Assembly: GCF_030418455.1 (NCBI RefSeq) | Contig: NZ_JAUHPW010000004.1 | Span: 124,001 to 188,000 of the forward strand | Direction: 5' to 3' | From: Demequina litoralis | Lineage (GTDB): Bacteria > Actinomycetota > Actinomycetes > Actinomycetales > Demequinaceae | DNA: 64,000 nt | Shown here: positions 1 through 12,190 of the stretch, one piece after another | Layout: every line of letters begins with the position of its first letter | Numbering within the stretch: the first letter of the stretch is position 1 | Translations under genes and position numbers: made by a program | Notes under the pieces: model-generated | The model's database searches: none | Told to the model about the DNA's origin: nothing | The model's input: the letters and a program-made list of their open reading frames with translations, nothing else

Positions 1-955
1 TGAGATCTCGCTGGTGGGCCTGGGGACCTGGCAGCTGGGTGGCGACTGGGCCACCGTGGGCGACGAGACCGCGCAGGAGGTGCTCAACGCCGCCGCGGAC
101 GCCGGCACCCGCCTGTTCGACACCGCGGACGTGTACGGCGACGGCCGCTCCGAGAAGGCGATCGGCCGCTTCCTCGCCGGCCGCGCGGACCGCGCCGACT
201 TCACCGTCTTCACCAAGATGGGACGGCGCGCGCAACCGCACGTGCCCGAGGCGTACACCCTCGACAGCTTCCGCCGGTGGACGGACCGCTCGCGCGAGAA
301 CCTCGGCGTCGACACGCTCGACCTCGTGCAGCTGCACTGCCCGCCCACGCCGGTCTACTCGGACGGCCGCGTCTACGACGACCTGCGCACCCTGCAGCAG
401 GAGGGGCGCATCGCGCGCTGGGGCGTCTCCGTGGAGCTGGTGGACGAGGCGCTCGCGGCGCTCGAGCAGCCCGACCTCGCGACCATCCAGATCATCGTCA
501 ACATCTTCCGCCGCAAGCCGCTTGAGCGGGTCCTGCCGCTCGCGGCCGAGAGGGGCGTGGGCATCATCGCGCGCCTGCCGCTCGCCTCGGGCCTGCTGTC
601 CGGCAAGTACGACGAGCACACCACCTTCGCGCCCGAGGACCACCGCACGTGGAACCGCGACGGCTCGAAGATGAACATCGGGGAGACGTTCTCGGGCATC
701 CCGTTCGAGGTCGGCGTGGCCGCGGCGCGCGAGGTCGCCGCGCTGACCCCCGAGGGCTGGACGACGGCGCAGATGGCGCTCGGCTGGCTCGCCCAGGTGG
801 GCGTCGCGACGATGATCCCCGGCGCCTCCAAGGTGTCGCAGGCGCAGTCGAACGCCGCGGCGGCGGAGTTCCCGGAGCTGCCCGCGGCGACCATGGACCG
901 GCTCGAGCAGATCTACGAGACGTACTGCCGCGCGCACGTGCACGACGTGTTCTGA
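1..955 (+). CDS. Aldo/keto reductase, 5' end outside the window
   Basis: NAD(P)H-dependent oxidoreductase of the aldo/keto reductase superfamily, probably cytosolic and acting on an aldehyde or sugar-like carbonyl; the substrate cannot be told. The reading frame is open from base 2 (EISLVGLGTWQLGG), so the start codon lies upstream and only a few residues are missing. The expected catalytic tetrad is visible: Asp and Tyr in FDTADVYG, Lys in FTKMGR and His in LVQLHCPP. A C-terminal stretch (MIPGASKVSQAQSN) fits the cofactor phosphate-binding loop. The gene ends in VHDVF at 955 and is followed by tRNA-Arg on the same strand. Confidence 0.85.
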   Translation, partial: EISLVGLGTWQLGGDWATVGDETAQEVLNAAADAGTRLFDTADVYGDGRSEKAIGRFLAGRADRADFTVFTKMGRRAQPHVPEAYTLDSFRRWTDRSRENLGVDTLDLVQLHCPPTPVYSDGRVYDDLRTLQQEGRIARWGVSVELVDEALAALEQPDLATIQIIVNIFRRKPLERVLPLAAERGVGIIARLPLASGLLSGKYDEHTTFAPEDHRTWNRDGSKMNIGETFSGIPFEVGVAAAREVAALTPEGWTTAQMALGWLAQVGVATMIPGASKVSQAQSNAAAAEFPELPAATMDRLEQIYETYCRAHVHDVF

Positions 956-1014
956 GCGCAGGCGCGGGTGCCGGTGCGGCGGGACGATGCGCGGGTCGCC
1001 TCCCGTGCAGCCGG

Positions 1015-1020
1015 TACCCT
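1015..1020 (+). promoter_or_regulatory. -10 element of tRNA-Arg
   Basis: TACCCT lies 20 nt before the first base of the tRNA and fits the actinobacterial TANNNT -10 consensus. No convincing -35 is visible. A copy of the GGACGATGCG motif lies just upstream at 982-991. Confidence 0.45.
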
Positions 1021-1040
1021 TGTCCGCGTACCCCACGCAC

Positions 1041-1113
1041 GCGCCTGTAGCTCAGGGGATAGAGCACCGCTCTCCTAAAGCGGGTGTCGCTGGTTCGAAT
1101 CCAGTCAGGCGCA
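1041..1113 (+). tRNA. tRNA-Arg (anticodon CCT)
   Basis: A complete 73-nt cloverleaf. The acceptor stem is GCGCCTG/CAGGCGC with discriminator A. The D arm is GCTC/GAGC, the anticodon arm CCGCT-CTCCTAA-AGCGG gives anticodon CCT (reads AGG), and the T arm is GCTGG-TTCGAAT-CCAGT. No CCA is encoded. AGG is a rare codon in this G+C-rich sequence. Confidence 0.95.
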
Positions 1114-1176
1114 CCGAGTTCAGGTGCCTCGACACGCGGTGCCGCGCGCGCCTCCGACCGGCACGCGCCGTCCCCG

Positions 1177-1182
1177 TAGGAT
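1177..1182 (+). promoter_or_regulatory. -10 element, leaderless promoter of ROK gene
   Basis: TAGGAT followed by 7 nt and then GTG at 1190. The spacing places the transcription start on or next to the start codon, so the mRNA is probably leaderless. This argues for GTG 1190 over ATG 1181, which overlaps the -10 element. Confidence 0.5.
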
Positions 1183-1189
1183 GACCCAC

Positions 1190-2365
1190 GTGACGGACGC
1201 GGCCGAACGACTGCCAGCCCGTGACCGGACCCGGGCGACGCTGCTCGCGGCCATCCGGTCCGGCGACGGCGTCACGCGCGGCGACCTGGTCGAGATGACG
1301 GGCCTGCCGTCGAGCACCGTCACCCACGCCATCGGCGCGCTGCTGCGCTCCGGCACGGTGTACGAGGCGGAGCCGGAGTCCAAGGGCCCCGGCTCGGGCA
1401 GGGGGAGGCCCGGGCGCGTGCTGCGCGCCGTGCCGCGCGGGCGTCACGTGGCCGCGCTCGACATCGGTCACACGCGCATCGTGGCCGCGATCGCCGACGA
1501 CAACGGCACCCCGCTCGACACCGCCACGAGGGAGATGGACGTCGACCTCGACGCGCACGCCGCGCTGGACGTCGCCGCCCGCCTGGTGGCGGCCCTCGCG
1601 TCGCGGTTCGACGTGCACGACATCGTCACGTGCGCCGTCGGGATCGCCCTGCCGATCGAGACGCGCACGGGCAGGGTCCGCGCGAGCCTGGGGCTCTCGA
1701 GCTGGGACGGCCTGTCGCCCGCGGAGGAGCTCGAGCGGCGCACGGGGATCCCGACCCACGTGGAGAACGATGCGCTGCTCGGCGCCGTCGGCGAGACCGC
1801 CCGCGGGGCGGCGCGGGGCAAGGACCATGTGATCTTCCTCAAGATCTCGCACGGCATCGGCGCGGGGCTGGTGCTCGACGGCGAGCCGTACCGGGGGGCG
1901 TCGGGCCTCGCCGGCGACATCGGCCACACGAAGGTCCCCGGCCGCTCGGAGCTGTGCAGGTGCGGCGAGCGCGGCTGCCTCGAGGCGACCGTCTCGATCA
2001 CCTCGGTGATGGACCAGATCGCGGCGACGCACCACGGCGCCATCGTGGGCTTCGACAGGGGCGACGACGTCGACATGGTGACCCGCCGGATCCTCGAGGA
2101 CGCGGGTCGCGAGCTCGGCGCGGTCGTGGCGCAGACCGCCAACCTGCTCAACCCCGAGGTCGTGGTGATCGGCGGCGCGATGGCGATGGCGCACGAGTCC
2201 TTCATGGAGGGCGTCACGTGGGCCATGCGCGAGTACGCGCGCCCCACCATCGCCGCGGCGACGGAGGTGTGCGTGGCGTCGCTGGGGCGTGACGCGACCG
2301 TGATCGGGGCCCTCCATCTGGGCGCGCGACGCGCGGCGGCGCTCGAGCCGGCGCCCGCGTCCTAG
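1190..2365 (+). CDS. ROK-family transcriptional regulator
   Basis: Sugar-responsive repressor of the NagC/XylR type. The N-terminal winged helix-turn-helix covers roughly residues 15-70 (LVEMTGLPSSTVTHAIGALL). The rest is a ROK sugar-kinase fold with the phosphate-binding DIGHTRI, the ENDALLGAVGE stretch and the zinc-binding motif CRCGERGCLEA. It stands directly upstream of an esterase and ribose-type ABC operon, and the 117-bp gap holds inverted repeats, so it probably represses that operon until a sugar binds. The start was chosen as GTG 1190 because of the leaderless promoter; ATG 1181 would add three residues. The inducer is unknown. Confidence 0.85.
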   Translation: MTDAAERLPARDRTRATLLAAIRSGDGVTRGDLVEMTGLPSSTVTHAIGALLRSGTVYEAEPESKGPGSGRGRPGRVLRAVPRGRHVAALDIGHTRIVAAIADDNGTPLDTATREMDVDLDAHAALDVAARLVAALASRFDVHDIVTCAVGIALPIETRTGRVRASLGLSSWDGLSPAEELERRTGIPTHVENDALLGAVGETARGAARGKDHVIFLKISHGIGAGLVLDGEPYRGASGLAGDIGHTKVPGRSELCRCGERGCLEATVSITSVMDQIAATHHGAIVGFDRGDDVDMVTRRILEDAGRELGAVVAQTANLLNPEVVVIGGAMAMAHESFMEGVTWAMREYARPTIAAATEVCVASLGRDATVIGALHLGARRAAALEPAPAS

Positions 2366-2482
2366 CGGTCACCGGCCGGTGCCAGCGGCCGAATTCAGAC
2401 GGTAATCATTCAAATAAGTCGATATCTGCTCGTGCTGTGACCAATTCGTTATCTGAATAGGCCAACATAGGCGCGAAAAGCG
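2366..2482 (+). promoter_or_regulatory. Operator/promoter region of sugar operon
   Basis: A markedly A+T-rich stretch for this genome. It begins with the palindrome CACCGGCCGGTG (2370-2381), possibly a weak terminator for the ROK gene. It then carries ATTCAGA at 2393-2399 and its inverted copy TCTGAAT at 2452-2458, with CATTCAAATAA between them. ROK regulators bind A+T-rich inverted repeats of this kind. The assignment is inferred from position and symmetry. Confidence 0.45.
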
Positions 2483-3508
2483 TTGACTCGACCGTCTTCC
2501 ACGCTCGAAGATGAACCTGTGCAACGACGTACACCTTCAGGCGACCCCACCGACGAGCCCTGGGCCGAGCCGCTCGCCTCGAGCGCCCTGCCGCGGCCCC
2601 TGGTCGAGGACGATGTCGCGACCATCAGCGGAGCGGTCTACGCGAGCCGGCCCGGCTACCGCCCGCTCGAGCTGGACCTCTACGCCCCTGCCGACGCCTG
2701 GGCCGACGGCGGCCTCGCGGAGCAGGGGAGGCGCCTCCCCGCGATCGTGTGGATCCACGGCGGCGCCTTCATGCTCGGATCGCGGCGCCTGCTGCCGACC
2801 TTCCTCGAGGAGGCCGACTTCTTCGCGGCGCTCGCGCGGGCCGGCTTCGTCGTCGCGACGATCGACTACCGCCTGTCGAGCGAGGCGCGCTGGCCCGCGC
2901 AGCTGCTCGACGTGCGCGCCGCCGTCCGCTGGCTGCGCTCCCGCGCCGACGAGCTCGGCATCGCCACGCATGCGATCGCGGTGTGGGGCGAGTCCGCAGG
3001 CGGTCACCTCGCCGCGTGCGCGGGGCTCCGCGGCGACGCCACGCATCCCGACGAGGCGCCCGGCATCCCGCTGCCGTCCGTGGCGGCCGTCGTCGACTGG
3101 TACGGACCGACGGACTTCGCCGCGATGGACCGCCAGGCGCCGCCGGACGCGCTGCAGGTGCACGATGCGCCCGACTCGCCCGAGTCGCGGCTGGTCGGCG
3201 CGCCGGTGCAGGACGCGCACGGCCCCGTCTCCGATGCGGACCCCGCGACCCATGTCGCCCCCGGGTGCCCGCCCGTCCTCATCCGCCACGGCGTGCGGGA
3301 CCGGCTGGTGCCGTTCGGCCAGAGCATCCACCTCGCGGCGGCGCTCGAGGCCGCGGGCGCCGACGTCCGGCTGCGCCCCGTCGAGGGAGCCGGCCACGTC
3401 TTCGAGGGCCATCCTCACCCCGTCGACTTCGTGCACGAGGCCGTCGACTTCCTCCGCGAGGTGATGCCTTCGGCCCTCTCGCACCCCACCTCCAGGACAC
3501 ACCGATGA
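2483..3508 (+). CDS. Alpha/beta-hydrolase esterase (BD-FAE/HSL-like)
   Basis: Serine esterase of the alpha/beta-hydrolase fold, cytosolic because no signal peptide is seen. The oxyanion-hole motif is IHGGAF (about residues 91-96). The nucleophile is Ser in WGESAGGH, the acid is likely Asp in RHGVRDRLVP, and the base is His in GAGHVFEGHP. The family includes feruloyl and acetyl esterases that strip acyl groups from plant sugars. As first gene of a sugar ABC operon, overlapping the permease by 4 nt, it likely deacylates an imported sugar. The frame opens with TTG at 2483; GTG at 2519, preceded by GAAG, is an alternative start that removes an unconserved 12-residue tail. Confidence 0.75.
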   Translation: MTRPSSTLEDEPVQRRTPSGDPTDEPWAEPLASSALPRPLVEDDVATISGAVYASRPGYRPLELDLYAPADAWADGGLAEQGRRLPAIVWIHGGAFMLGSRRLLPTFLEEADFFAALARAGFVVATIDYRLSSEARWPAQLLDVRAAVRWLRSRADELGIATHAIAVWGESAGGHLAACAGLRGDATHPDEAPGIPLPSVAAVVDWYGPTDFAAMDRQAPPDALQVHDAPDSPESRLVGAPVQDAHGPVSDADPATHVAPGCPPVLIRHGVRDRLVPFGQSIHLAAALEAAGADVRLRPVEGAGHVFEGHPHPVDFVHEAVDFLREVMPSALSHPTSRTHR

Positions 3509-4575
3509 AAGGCACCGTCATGAGTCAACGCGTCAAGGTCGACGCGCCAGCTGCCACGCCGCCCGAAGGGGGGCCGCGCAACCCGCTGTCCTCCCTGCTG
3601 CGCAGCGGGCTCCGCATCCGCGCGCTCACGGGCGCGGACTGGTTCAGCGCCCTCGCCGCGCTCGCGCTGCTGATCGCGGTGATCGGCCTGATGAACCCGG
3701 CGTTCCTCAACTCCACCCAGCTCATCAACGTGGTCCAGCAGTCCGTGTACATCGCGCTGATGGCCGCGGGCATCGCGTTCCTGGTGACGCAGGGCGAGGT
3801 CGACCTGTCGGTGGCGGGCAACTACGTGCTCACCGGCATCGTCGCCTCGATGCTCATCCAGGGCGGCATGAACACGTGGGTCGCGGCCGCGATCGCCCTC
3901 GGATGCGCGGTCGCCGTCGGAGCGCTCAACGCGCTCATCGTGCAGGGGATCGGCATCAACTCGCTCATCGCGACGCTCGCGATGGGGTGGGTGCTGCGCG
4001 GCCTGGCGGCGGCGCTGTCCGAGGGCAAGCAGATCATCGGCATGCCGGTCGACGATGCGTTCTTCCGCATCCTCGGCGGCGAGAAGATCCTGGGGCTGCC
4101 GGTGTCCGTGTGGATCCTCATCGTCGTGATCTCCGCGCTGACGGTGCTGCTGCGGTCGACGCCGTTCGGCTACCGGGTGCGCGAGATCGGCTCGAACGAG
4201 GACGCCGCCCGCTTCGCGGGCATCCCGGTCAACCGCACCAAGACGCTCGCGTTCCTCCTGAGCGGCGGCCTCGCCGGCCTCGCGGGCCTCCTGGGCCTCG
4301 CGTTCTTCACCAGCGGAGACCCGACCTCCGGAGGCGGCTTCGAGCTGTTCGCCGTCGCCGGCGCGGTCATCGGCGGCAACCCGCTCACCGGCGGTACCGC
4401 GACGATCTTCGGCGCCGCGATCGGCGCGATCCTGCTCAAGACCGTCGGCGTGGGCCTCGTCTACTTCTCGATCCCGGCGGTCTGGAGCCAGTTCGCCACC
4501 GGCGCGATCATCATCCTCGCGGTGTCGCTCAACGGCCTCATGGCCCGTCGCAAGCAGCGCCGTCGCGAGACCTAG
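3505..4575 (+). CDS. ABC sugar permease, RbsC type
   Basis: Integral membrane subunit of a ribose/xylose/galactose-type importer (BPD_transp_2 family), about 356 residues with 8-10 hydrophobic segments. Family-typical stretches include VTQGEVDLSVAG near the N-terminus, GINSLIATLAMGWVLRGLA, the cytoplasmic IGSNEDAARFAGIPVNRTK loop that contacts the ATPase, and GGNPLTGG. ATG 3505 overlaps the esterase stop (ATGA). ATG 3520, with AAAGG eight nt upstream, is an equally good start. Only one permease gene is present, as usual for Rbs-type systems, where it acts as a homodimer. The substrate is inferred to be a pentose or related sugar. Confidence 0.88.
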   Translation: MKGTVMSQRVKVDAPAATPPEGGPRNPLSSLLRSGLRIRALTGADWFSALAALALLIAVIGLMNPAFLNSTQLINVVQQSVYIALMAAGIAFLVTQGEVDLSVAGNYVLTGIVASMLIQGGMNTWVAAAIALGCAVAVGALNALIVQGIGINSLIATLAMGWVLRGLAAALSEGKQIIGMPVDDAFFRILGGEKILGLPVSVWILIVVISALTVLLRSTPFGYRVREIGSNEDAARFAGIPVNRTKTLAFLLSGGLAGLAGLLGLAFFTSGDPTSGGGFELFAVAGAVIGGNPLTGGTATIFGAAIGAILLKTVGVGLVYFSIPAVWSQFATGAIIILAVSLNGLMARRKQRRRET

Positions 4576-4632
4576 CGGGCGTTCTCGGTCCCCCTGTTCA
4601 CCAGCAGTTCCCAACGAAGGAGAGAAGTGACA

Positions 4633-5757
4633 ATGAAGTCCATCCCGACCAGTCTGCGCGGCCGCATCGGCGTCCTCGCGGCCACCACCGCGGTCGCCGC
4701 CGCAGCCCTCGCCGGCTGCAGCTCGAGCGCCTCGGAGACCACCACCTCGGCCGACGCGACCGGCGCCACCGAGCCGGCCGCCGAGTCCACCCTCGAGCCC
4801 GGCTCGATCAAGCTCGGCATCGCCTACTGGGACACCATCACCTACGCGTTCCAGCTCATGCTCAAGGGCTCCGAGGCCGTCGCCGCGAACGACCCGGCGA
4901 TCGCCCTCGAGTCCACCGCTCCCGACTCGGGCGACCCGTCCAAGCTGCTCCCCCTGTTCCAGGCGGTGGCGCAGACGCAGACCGACGGCGTGGTCCTCCA
5001 GACGCTCGCCGCGGACCCGTTCTACCGTCCGGTGCTCGACACCACCGGCAGCGGCACCCCGGTCATCGCGATCGACGCCCCGCCGCCCGCGGATGCCGGC
5101 GTCGACCTGTTCATCACGAACGACAACACCGAGCTGGGCCGCATGCTCGCACGAGAGGTCCTCAAGGACCTCGACCCGGACGCCAGCGGCGAGATCGTCA
5201 TCGGCACCAACGGCCCGGCGGTGCCCCCGCTCATGGCCCGCGTCGACGGCATGATCGAGGTCGTGGAGCAGGAGTTCCCGAACGTGACGATCGTCGGCCC
5301 GATCTCGACCTACGGCACCTCCGGATCGCCGCAGGAGAACTACGACGCATGGGACGGCATCTGGCGCCAGCACTCCGACGCCCTCGCCTACATGGCCCCC
5401 GGGGCCCAGGACGCGGTGTCGCTCGGCCTGATCCAGACCCGCAACGGCGTCGAGCTCCTCGCCGGCGGCATGGACCTCGAGCCCGGCTCGCTCGACGAGG
5501 TGAAGACCGGCCGCATCGCGGCGCTGGTGTCGCCCGAGCACTGGCTCAAGGGCTACATCGCCACGAAGATCCTCGCGATGCACGCCGAGGACGGCTTCGA
5601 GATCCCCGTCGGCACCTGGGACACCGGCGGCCTCGTCGTGAACGCGGACAACATCGACGAGGTGCTCGCGCGCCAGGCGAGCGACGACGCGATGCGCGAG
5701 GCGCTCACCCCGGTCGGCGACGAGCAGATCGCCAACTTCCAGGACTACATCAACTAG
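4633..5757 (+). CDS. Sugar-binding lipoprotein of ABC importer
   Basis: Extracytoplasmic solute-binding protein of the periplasmic binding protein 4 (ribose-binding) family, about 374 residues. The signal peptide ends in a lipobox LAGC with Cys near residue 29, so it is anchored to the outer face of the membrane. A Ser/Thr/Ala-rich linker follows, then the two-lobed binding domain (KLGIAYWDTITYAFQ; the hinge region FITNDNTELGRML). AAGGAG at 4617-4622 fits ATG 4633 better than GTG 4627. In the operon it follows the permease, an order different from classical rbs operons. Confidence 0.88.
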   Translation: MKSIPTSLRGRIGVLAATTAVAAAALAGCSSSASETTTSADATGATEPAAESTLEPGSIKLGIAYWDTITYAFQLMLKGSEAVAANDPAIALESTAPDSGDPSKLLPLFQAVAQTQTDGVVLQTLAADPFYRPVLDTTGSGTPVIAIDAPPPADAGVDLFITNDNTELGRMLAREVLKDLDPDASGEIVIGTNGPAVPPLMARVDGMIEVVEQEFPNVTIVGPISTYGTSGSPQENYDAWDGIWRQHSDALAYMAPGAQDAVSLGLIQTRNGVELLAGGMDLEPGSLDEVKTGRIAALVSPEHWLKGYIATKILAMHAEDGFEIPVGTWDTGGLVVNADNIDEVLARQASDDAMREALTPVGDEQIANFQDYIN

Positions 5758-5778
5758 CAAGGTAGGGCAGCCACTCTC

Positions 5779-7302
<1,524 letters not shown>

Positions 7303-7331
7303 GGCCGCCCGCCGCGCCCTCCCCGACGACC

Positions 7332-8855
7332 ATGCCTCGCCCCGCTCCGGCCCCGGCCGCGCGCGATCTGCGCGACGCGCTCGCGCTCATCGCGCACGAC
7401 CCGTCCGCGTACCTCGAGACGTCCCACCCGGTGAACCCCGCGGGGCAGCTCGCCGGCGTGTACCGGCATGTCGGCGCCGGCGGCACCGTCGCCCGCCCCA
7501 CGCGGCGCGGTCCCGCGATGATGTTCACGTCCGTCGCGGGTCACGAGGACGCGCGCGTCCTGGTCGGGCTGCTCGCGGACCGTCGCCGGGTCGCGACGAT
7601 GCTCGGCGCCACCCCGTCCACCGTCGCCCACCGTCTGGTGGAGGCGCTCGACAGGCCCCTCCCACCGGTCGTGGTCGACGAGGCGCCCGCCCAGGAGCGC
7701 GTCCACCTCGCCTCCGATCCGGGCTTCGACATCCGCCGCCTCCTGCCCGCGCCCACCAACACGCCTACGGACGCCGCACCGTACTTCTGCATGGGGCTGC
7801 TGCTCGCGAGCGACCCCGAGACGGGCGTGTCCGACGTCACGATCCACCGCATCGCCGTGCAGGGACGCGACGAGCTGTCGATCTTCTTCTCGCCGGGCCG
7901 CCACATCGACGTGTTCCGCGCGAAGGCCGAGGCCGCGGGCAGGCCGCTGCCGGTGACCATCAACATGGGCCTCGACCCCGCCGTGGTCGTCGGCGCCTGC
8001 TTCGAGGCCCCCACCACCCCGCTCGGCTACGACGAGCTCCAGGTCGCCGGCGGGCTGCGGGGCGCGCCGGTCGAGCTGGTGGACGCCGTGACCGTCCCGG
8101 AGCGCGCGATCGCGCGCGCCGAGATCGTCATCGAGGGGGAGCTGCTGCCCCACGTGCGGGTCGCCGAGGACCAGCACACGCGCACCGGGCGCGCGATGCC
8201 CGAGTTCCCGGGGTACTCGGGCCCGGCCCACCCCTCGTTGCCCGTCATGCGCGTCACCGCCGTCACCACGCGCGAGCGGCCGATCCTCCAGACCCTCGTC
8301 GGGCCCGGGGAGGAGCACACCTCGCTCGCCGGCATCCCGACCGAGGCCTCCGTGCTGCAGGCCGTCGAGCGCTCGATGCCCGGCTTCGTCACCCAGGTCC
8401 ACGCCCACACCGCCGGGGGCGGCAAGCTGCTCCTGGTGATGCAGGTGCGCAAGCGCGGGCCGCGCGACGACGGCATGGCCCGCCAGGCCGCGCTCGTCGC
8501 GCTCGCGACGTTCCGCGAGCTCAAGAACGTCATCCTCGTCGACGCGGACGTCGACGTGTTCGACACCGACGACGTCATGTGGGCGATGACCACCCGCATG
8601 CAGGGCAGCACCGACATCGTCGTCGTGCCCGGCGTCGCCGGCCACGTGCTCGACCCCTCGCAGCAGCCCGCCTACGATCCCGCGATCCCGGCACCGGGCG
8701 TCACCTCCAAGACGATCTTCGACGCGACGGGGCCGTTCGCGATGCGCGACGAGTTCGCCCGCGCGGCGTTCATGGACGTCGACCCGCGGCCGTGGGCGCC
8801 CGGGCTGAGCTTCCCCTACCTCGACGACGCGGCCCCGGCGGGAAGCGCGCGATGA
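7332..8855 (+). CDS. UbiD-family prenylated-FMN decarboxylase
   Basis: Reversible (de)carboxylase of 507 residues using prenylated FMN, in the family of UbiD, ferulate, vanillate and gallate-type decarboxylases. The conserved acidic patch AEIVIEGELLPH (about residues 257-268) and the Arg-containing MQVRKRGPRDD stretch match the E-R-E site expected of the family. ATG 7332 is chosen because the frame upstream overlaps the ATPase gene. Its stop overlaps the start of ubiX (ATGA), so enzyme and cofactor synthase are translationally coupled. The substrate is unknown. An aromatic acid is plausible given the ring-cleavage genes 12 kb away, but sharing an operon with a sugar transporter also allows another acid. 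Confidence 0.85.
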   Translation: MPRPAPAPAARDLRDALALIAHDPSAYLETSHPVNPAGQLAGVYRHVGAGGTVARPTRRGPAMMFTSVAGHEDARVLVGLLADRRRVATMLGATPSTVAHRLVEALDRPLPPVVVDEAPAQERVHLASDPGFDIRRLLPAPTNTPTDAAPYFCMGLLLASDPETGVSDVTIHRIAVQGRDELSIFFSPGRHIDVFRAKAEAAGRPLPVTINMGLDPAVVVGACFEAPTTPLGYDELQVAGGLRGAPVELVDAVTVPERAIARAEIVIEGELLPHVRVAEDQHTRTGRAMPEFPGYSGPAHPSLPVMRVTAVTTRERPILQTLVGPGEEHTSLAGIPTEASVLQAVERSMPGFVTQVHAHTAGGGKLLLVMQVRKRGPRDDGMARQAALVALATFRELKNVILVDADVDVFDTDDVMWAMTTRMQGSTDIVVVPGVAGHVLDPSQQPAYDPAIPAPGVTSKTIFDATGPFAMRDEFARAAFMDVDPRPWAPGLSFPYLDDAAPAGSAR

Positions 8856-9421
8856 CGACGGACCGGATCATCGTCGGCATCACCGGGGCGTCGGGGACGG
8901 CCTACGGCGTCCGCGCGCTCGAGCTGCTCCGCGAGGCCGGCATCGAGACCCACCTCGTGATGTCGAAGGCCGCCCACGTCACGCGACGCTACGAGTCCGA
9001 CCTCGTCCGCGAGGACATCGAGGCGCTCGCCGACCACGTGCATCGTCCCGGGGACATCGACGCCGCGATCTCGTCCGGCTCGTTCGTCACGCGCGGCATG
9101 CTCATCGCGCCCTGCTCGATGCGCACCCTCGCCGAGATCGCGTCGGGCGTGTCGACGTCGCTGGTGAGCCGCGCCGCGGACGTCGTGCTCAAGGAGCGCC
9201 GGCGGCTGGTGCTCATGGCGCGGGAGAGCCCGCTGCACCTCATCCACCTGCGCAACATGGCCGCGGCGACCGAGGCGGGCGCCGTGATCTTCCCGCCGGT
9301 GCCCGCGATGTACGCCAACCCGACGTCGATCGACGACGTCGTGACGCACTCGGTCGCTCGCGCGCTCGACCTCTTCAACGTCCACGTGGAGTCGATCCCG
9401 CGGTGGGGCGGACCGGGATGA
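8852..9421 (+). CDS. ubiX: UbiX flavin prenyltransferase
   Basis: Makes prenylated FMN from FMN and dimethylallyl phosphate for the adjacent UbiD enzyme. At 189 residues it has the usual family length. The Rossmann-like N-terminus IIVGITGASGTAYG holds the FMN phosphate, followed by LVMSKAA, the IAPCSMRTLAEIASG motif and the MARESPLHLIHLRNM stretch that lines the prenyl site. It overlaps the UbiD stop by 4 nt and the next gene start by 4 nt. A VdcC/VdcB-like pair such as this usually serves non-oxidative decarboxylation of phenolic acids. Confidence 0.92.
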   Translation: MTTDRIIVGITGASGTAYGVRALELLREAGIETHLVMSKAAHVTRRYESDLVREDIEALADHVHRPGDIDAAISSGSFVTRGMLIAPCSMRTLAEIASGVSTSLVSRAADVVLKERRRLVLMARESPLHLIHLRNMAAATEAGAVIFPPVPAMYANPTSIDDVVTHSVARALDLFNVHVESIPRWGGPG

Positions 9422-9840
9422 CGGCGGCCGCGGATCCCCTCCGCGCCCTGCGCGACCTGCTCGCGGCCGAGCCCGGCGTGTGGCTCCTCGGCACGCGCGC
9501 GGCGGACGGGATGCGGACGCGCCCCGTGCGGGTGTTCGCCGACGAGGGCGACGCGGACCTCGTCGTGCTCACCGGGGCACGGTCCCGCAAGGCCGCCGAG
9601 CTCGAGCTGTGGCCCGAGTTCACCCTCGCGGGCCCCGTCGCGGGCGGATGGCTCGCGGCGGAGGGGAGCGCCCGCGTCGTCAGGGACGCGGCGCCCGTCG
9701 CCGCGTGGGTCGCGCGGCACGCCCCGGGGGTGCACGCGGGAGAGGTCTGCGCCCTCGTGCTGGCGCCGGCGCGCGCGCGACGGTGGAGCGTGAGCTCGGG
9801 ATCGCCGTTCGACAACACGGTCGCCACCCTGCTGCCGTGA
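9418..9840 (+). CDS. PNPOx-like split-barrel protein
   Basis: A 140-residue protein of the pyridoxamine-phosphate-oxidase-like FMN-binding split-barrel superfamily, seen from GVWLLGTRAADGMRTRPVRVF and VVLTGARSRKAAELELWPEFTL. It could bind flavin or a related cofactor, or act in stress protection; no specific reaction can be assigned. ATG 9418 overlaps the ubiX stop, which ties it to the UbiD/UbiX cassette. In known vdcBCD-type clusters the third gene is a different, about 75-residue protein, so this is not a homolog of VdcD. Prenylated-FMN handling or flavin reduction is a guess from context. Confidence 0.6.
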   Translation: MTAAADPLRALRDLLAAEPGVWLLGTRAADGMRTRPVRVFADEGDADLVVLTGARSRKAAELELWPEFTLAGPVAGGWLAAEGSARVVRDAAPVAAWVARHAPGVHAGEVCALVLAPARARRWSVSSGSPFDNTVATLLP

Positions 9841-9873
9841 CCTAGGCCCCGCCCGCGCGCGCCGCGACGGGCA

Positions 9874-9879
9874 TAACGT
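9874..9879 (+). promoter_or_regulatory. -10 element, leaderless promoter of P-type ATPase
   Basis: TAACGT followed by 6 nt and ATG at 9886. No ribosome-binding site precedes the ATG, so transcription probably starts at the start codon. Confidence 0.5.
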
Positions 9880-9885
9880 GGTCAC

Positions 9886-12189
<2,304 letters not shown>

Positions 12190-12190
12190 G

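Noticed and set aside
1041-1113. tRNA-Arg as an integration site for an island
   Set aside because: No integrase, no repeated tRNA 3' end downstream, and the following genes look native.
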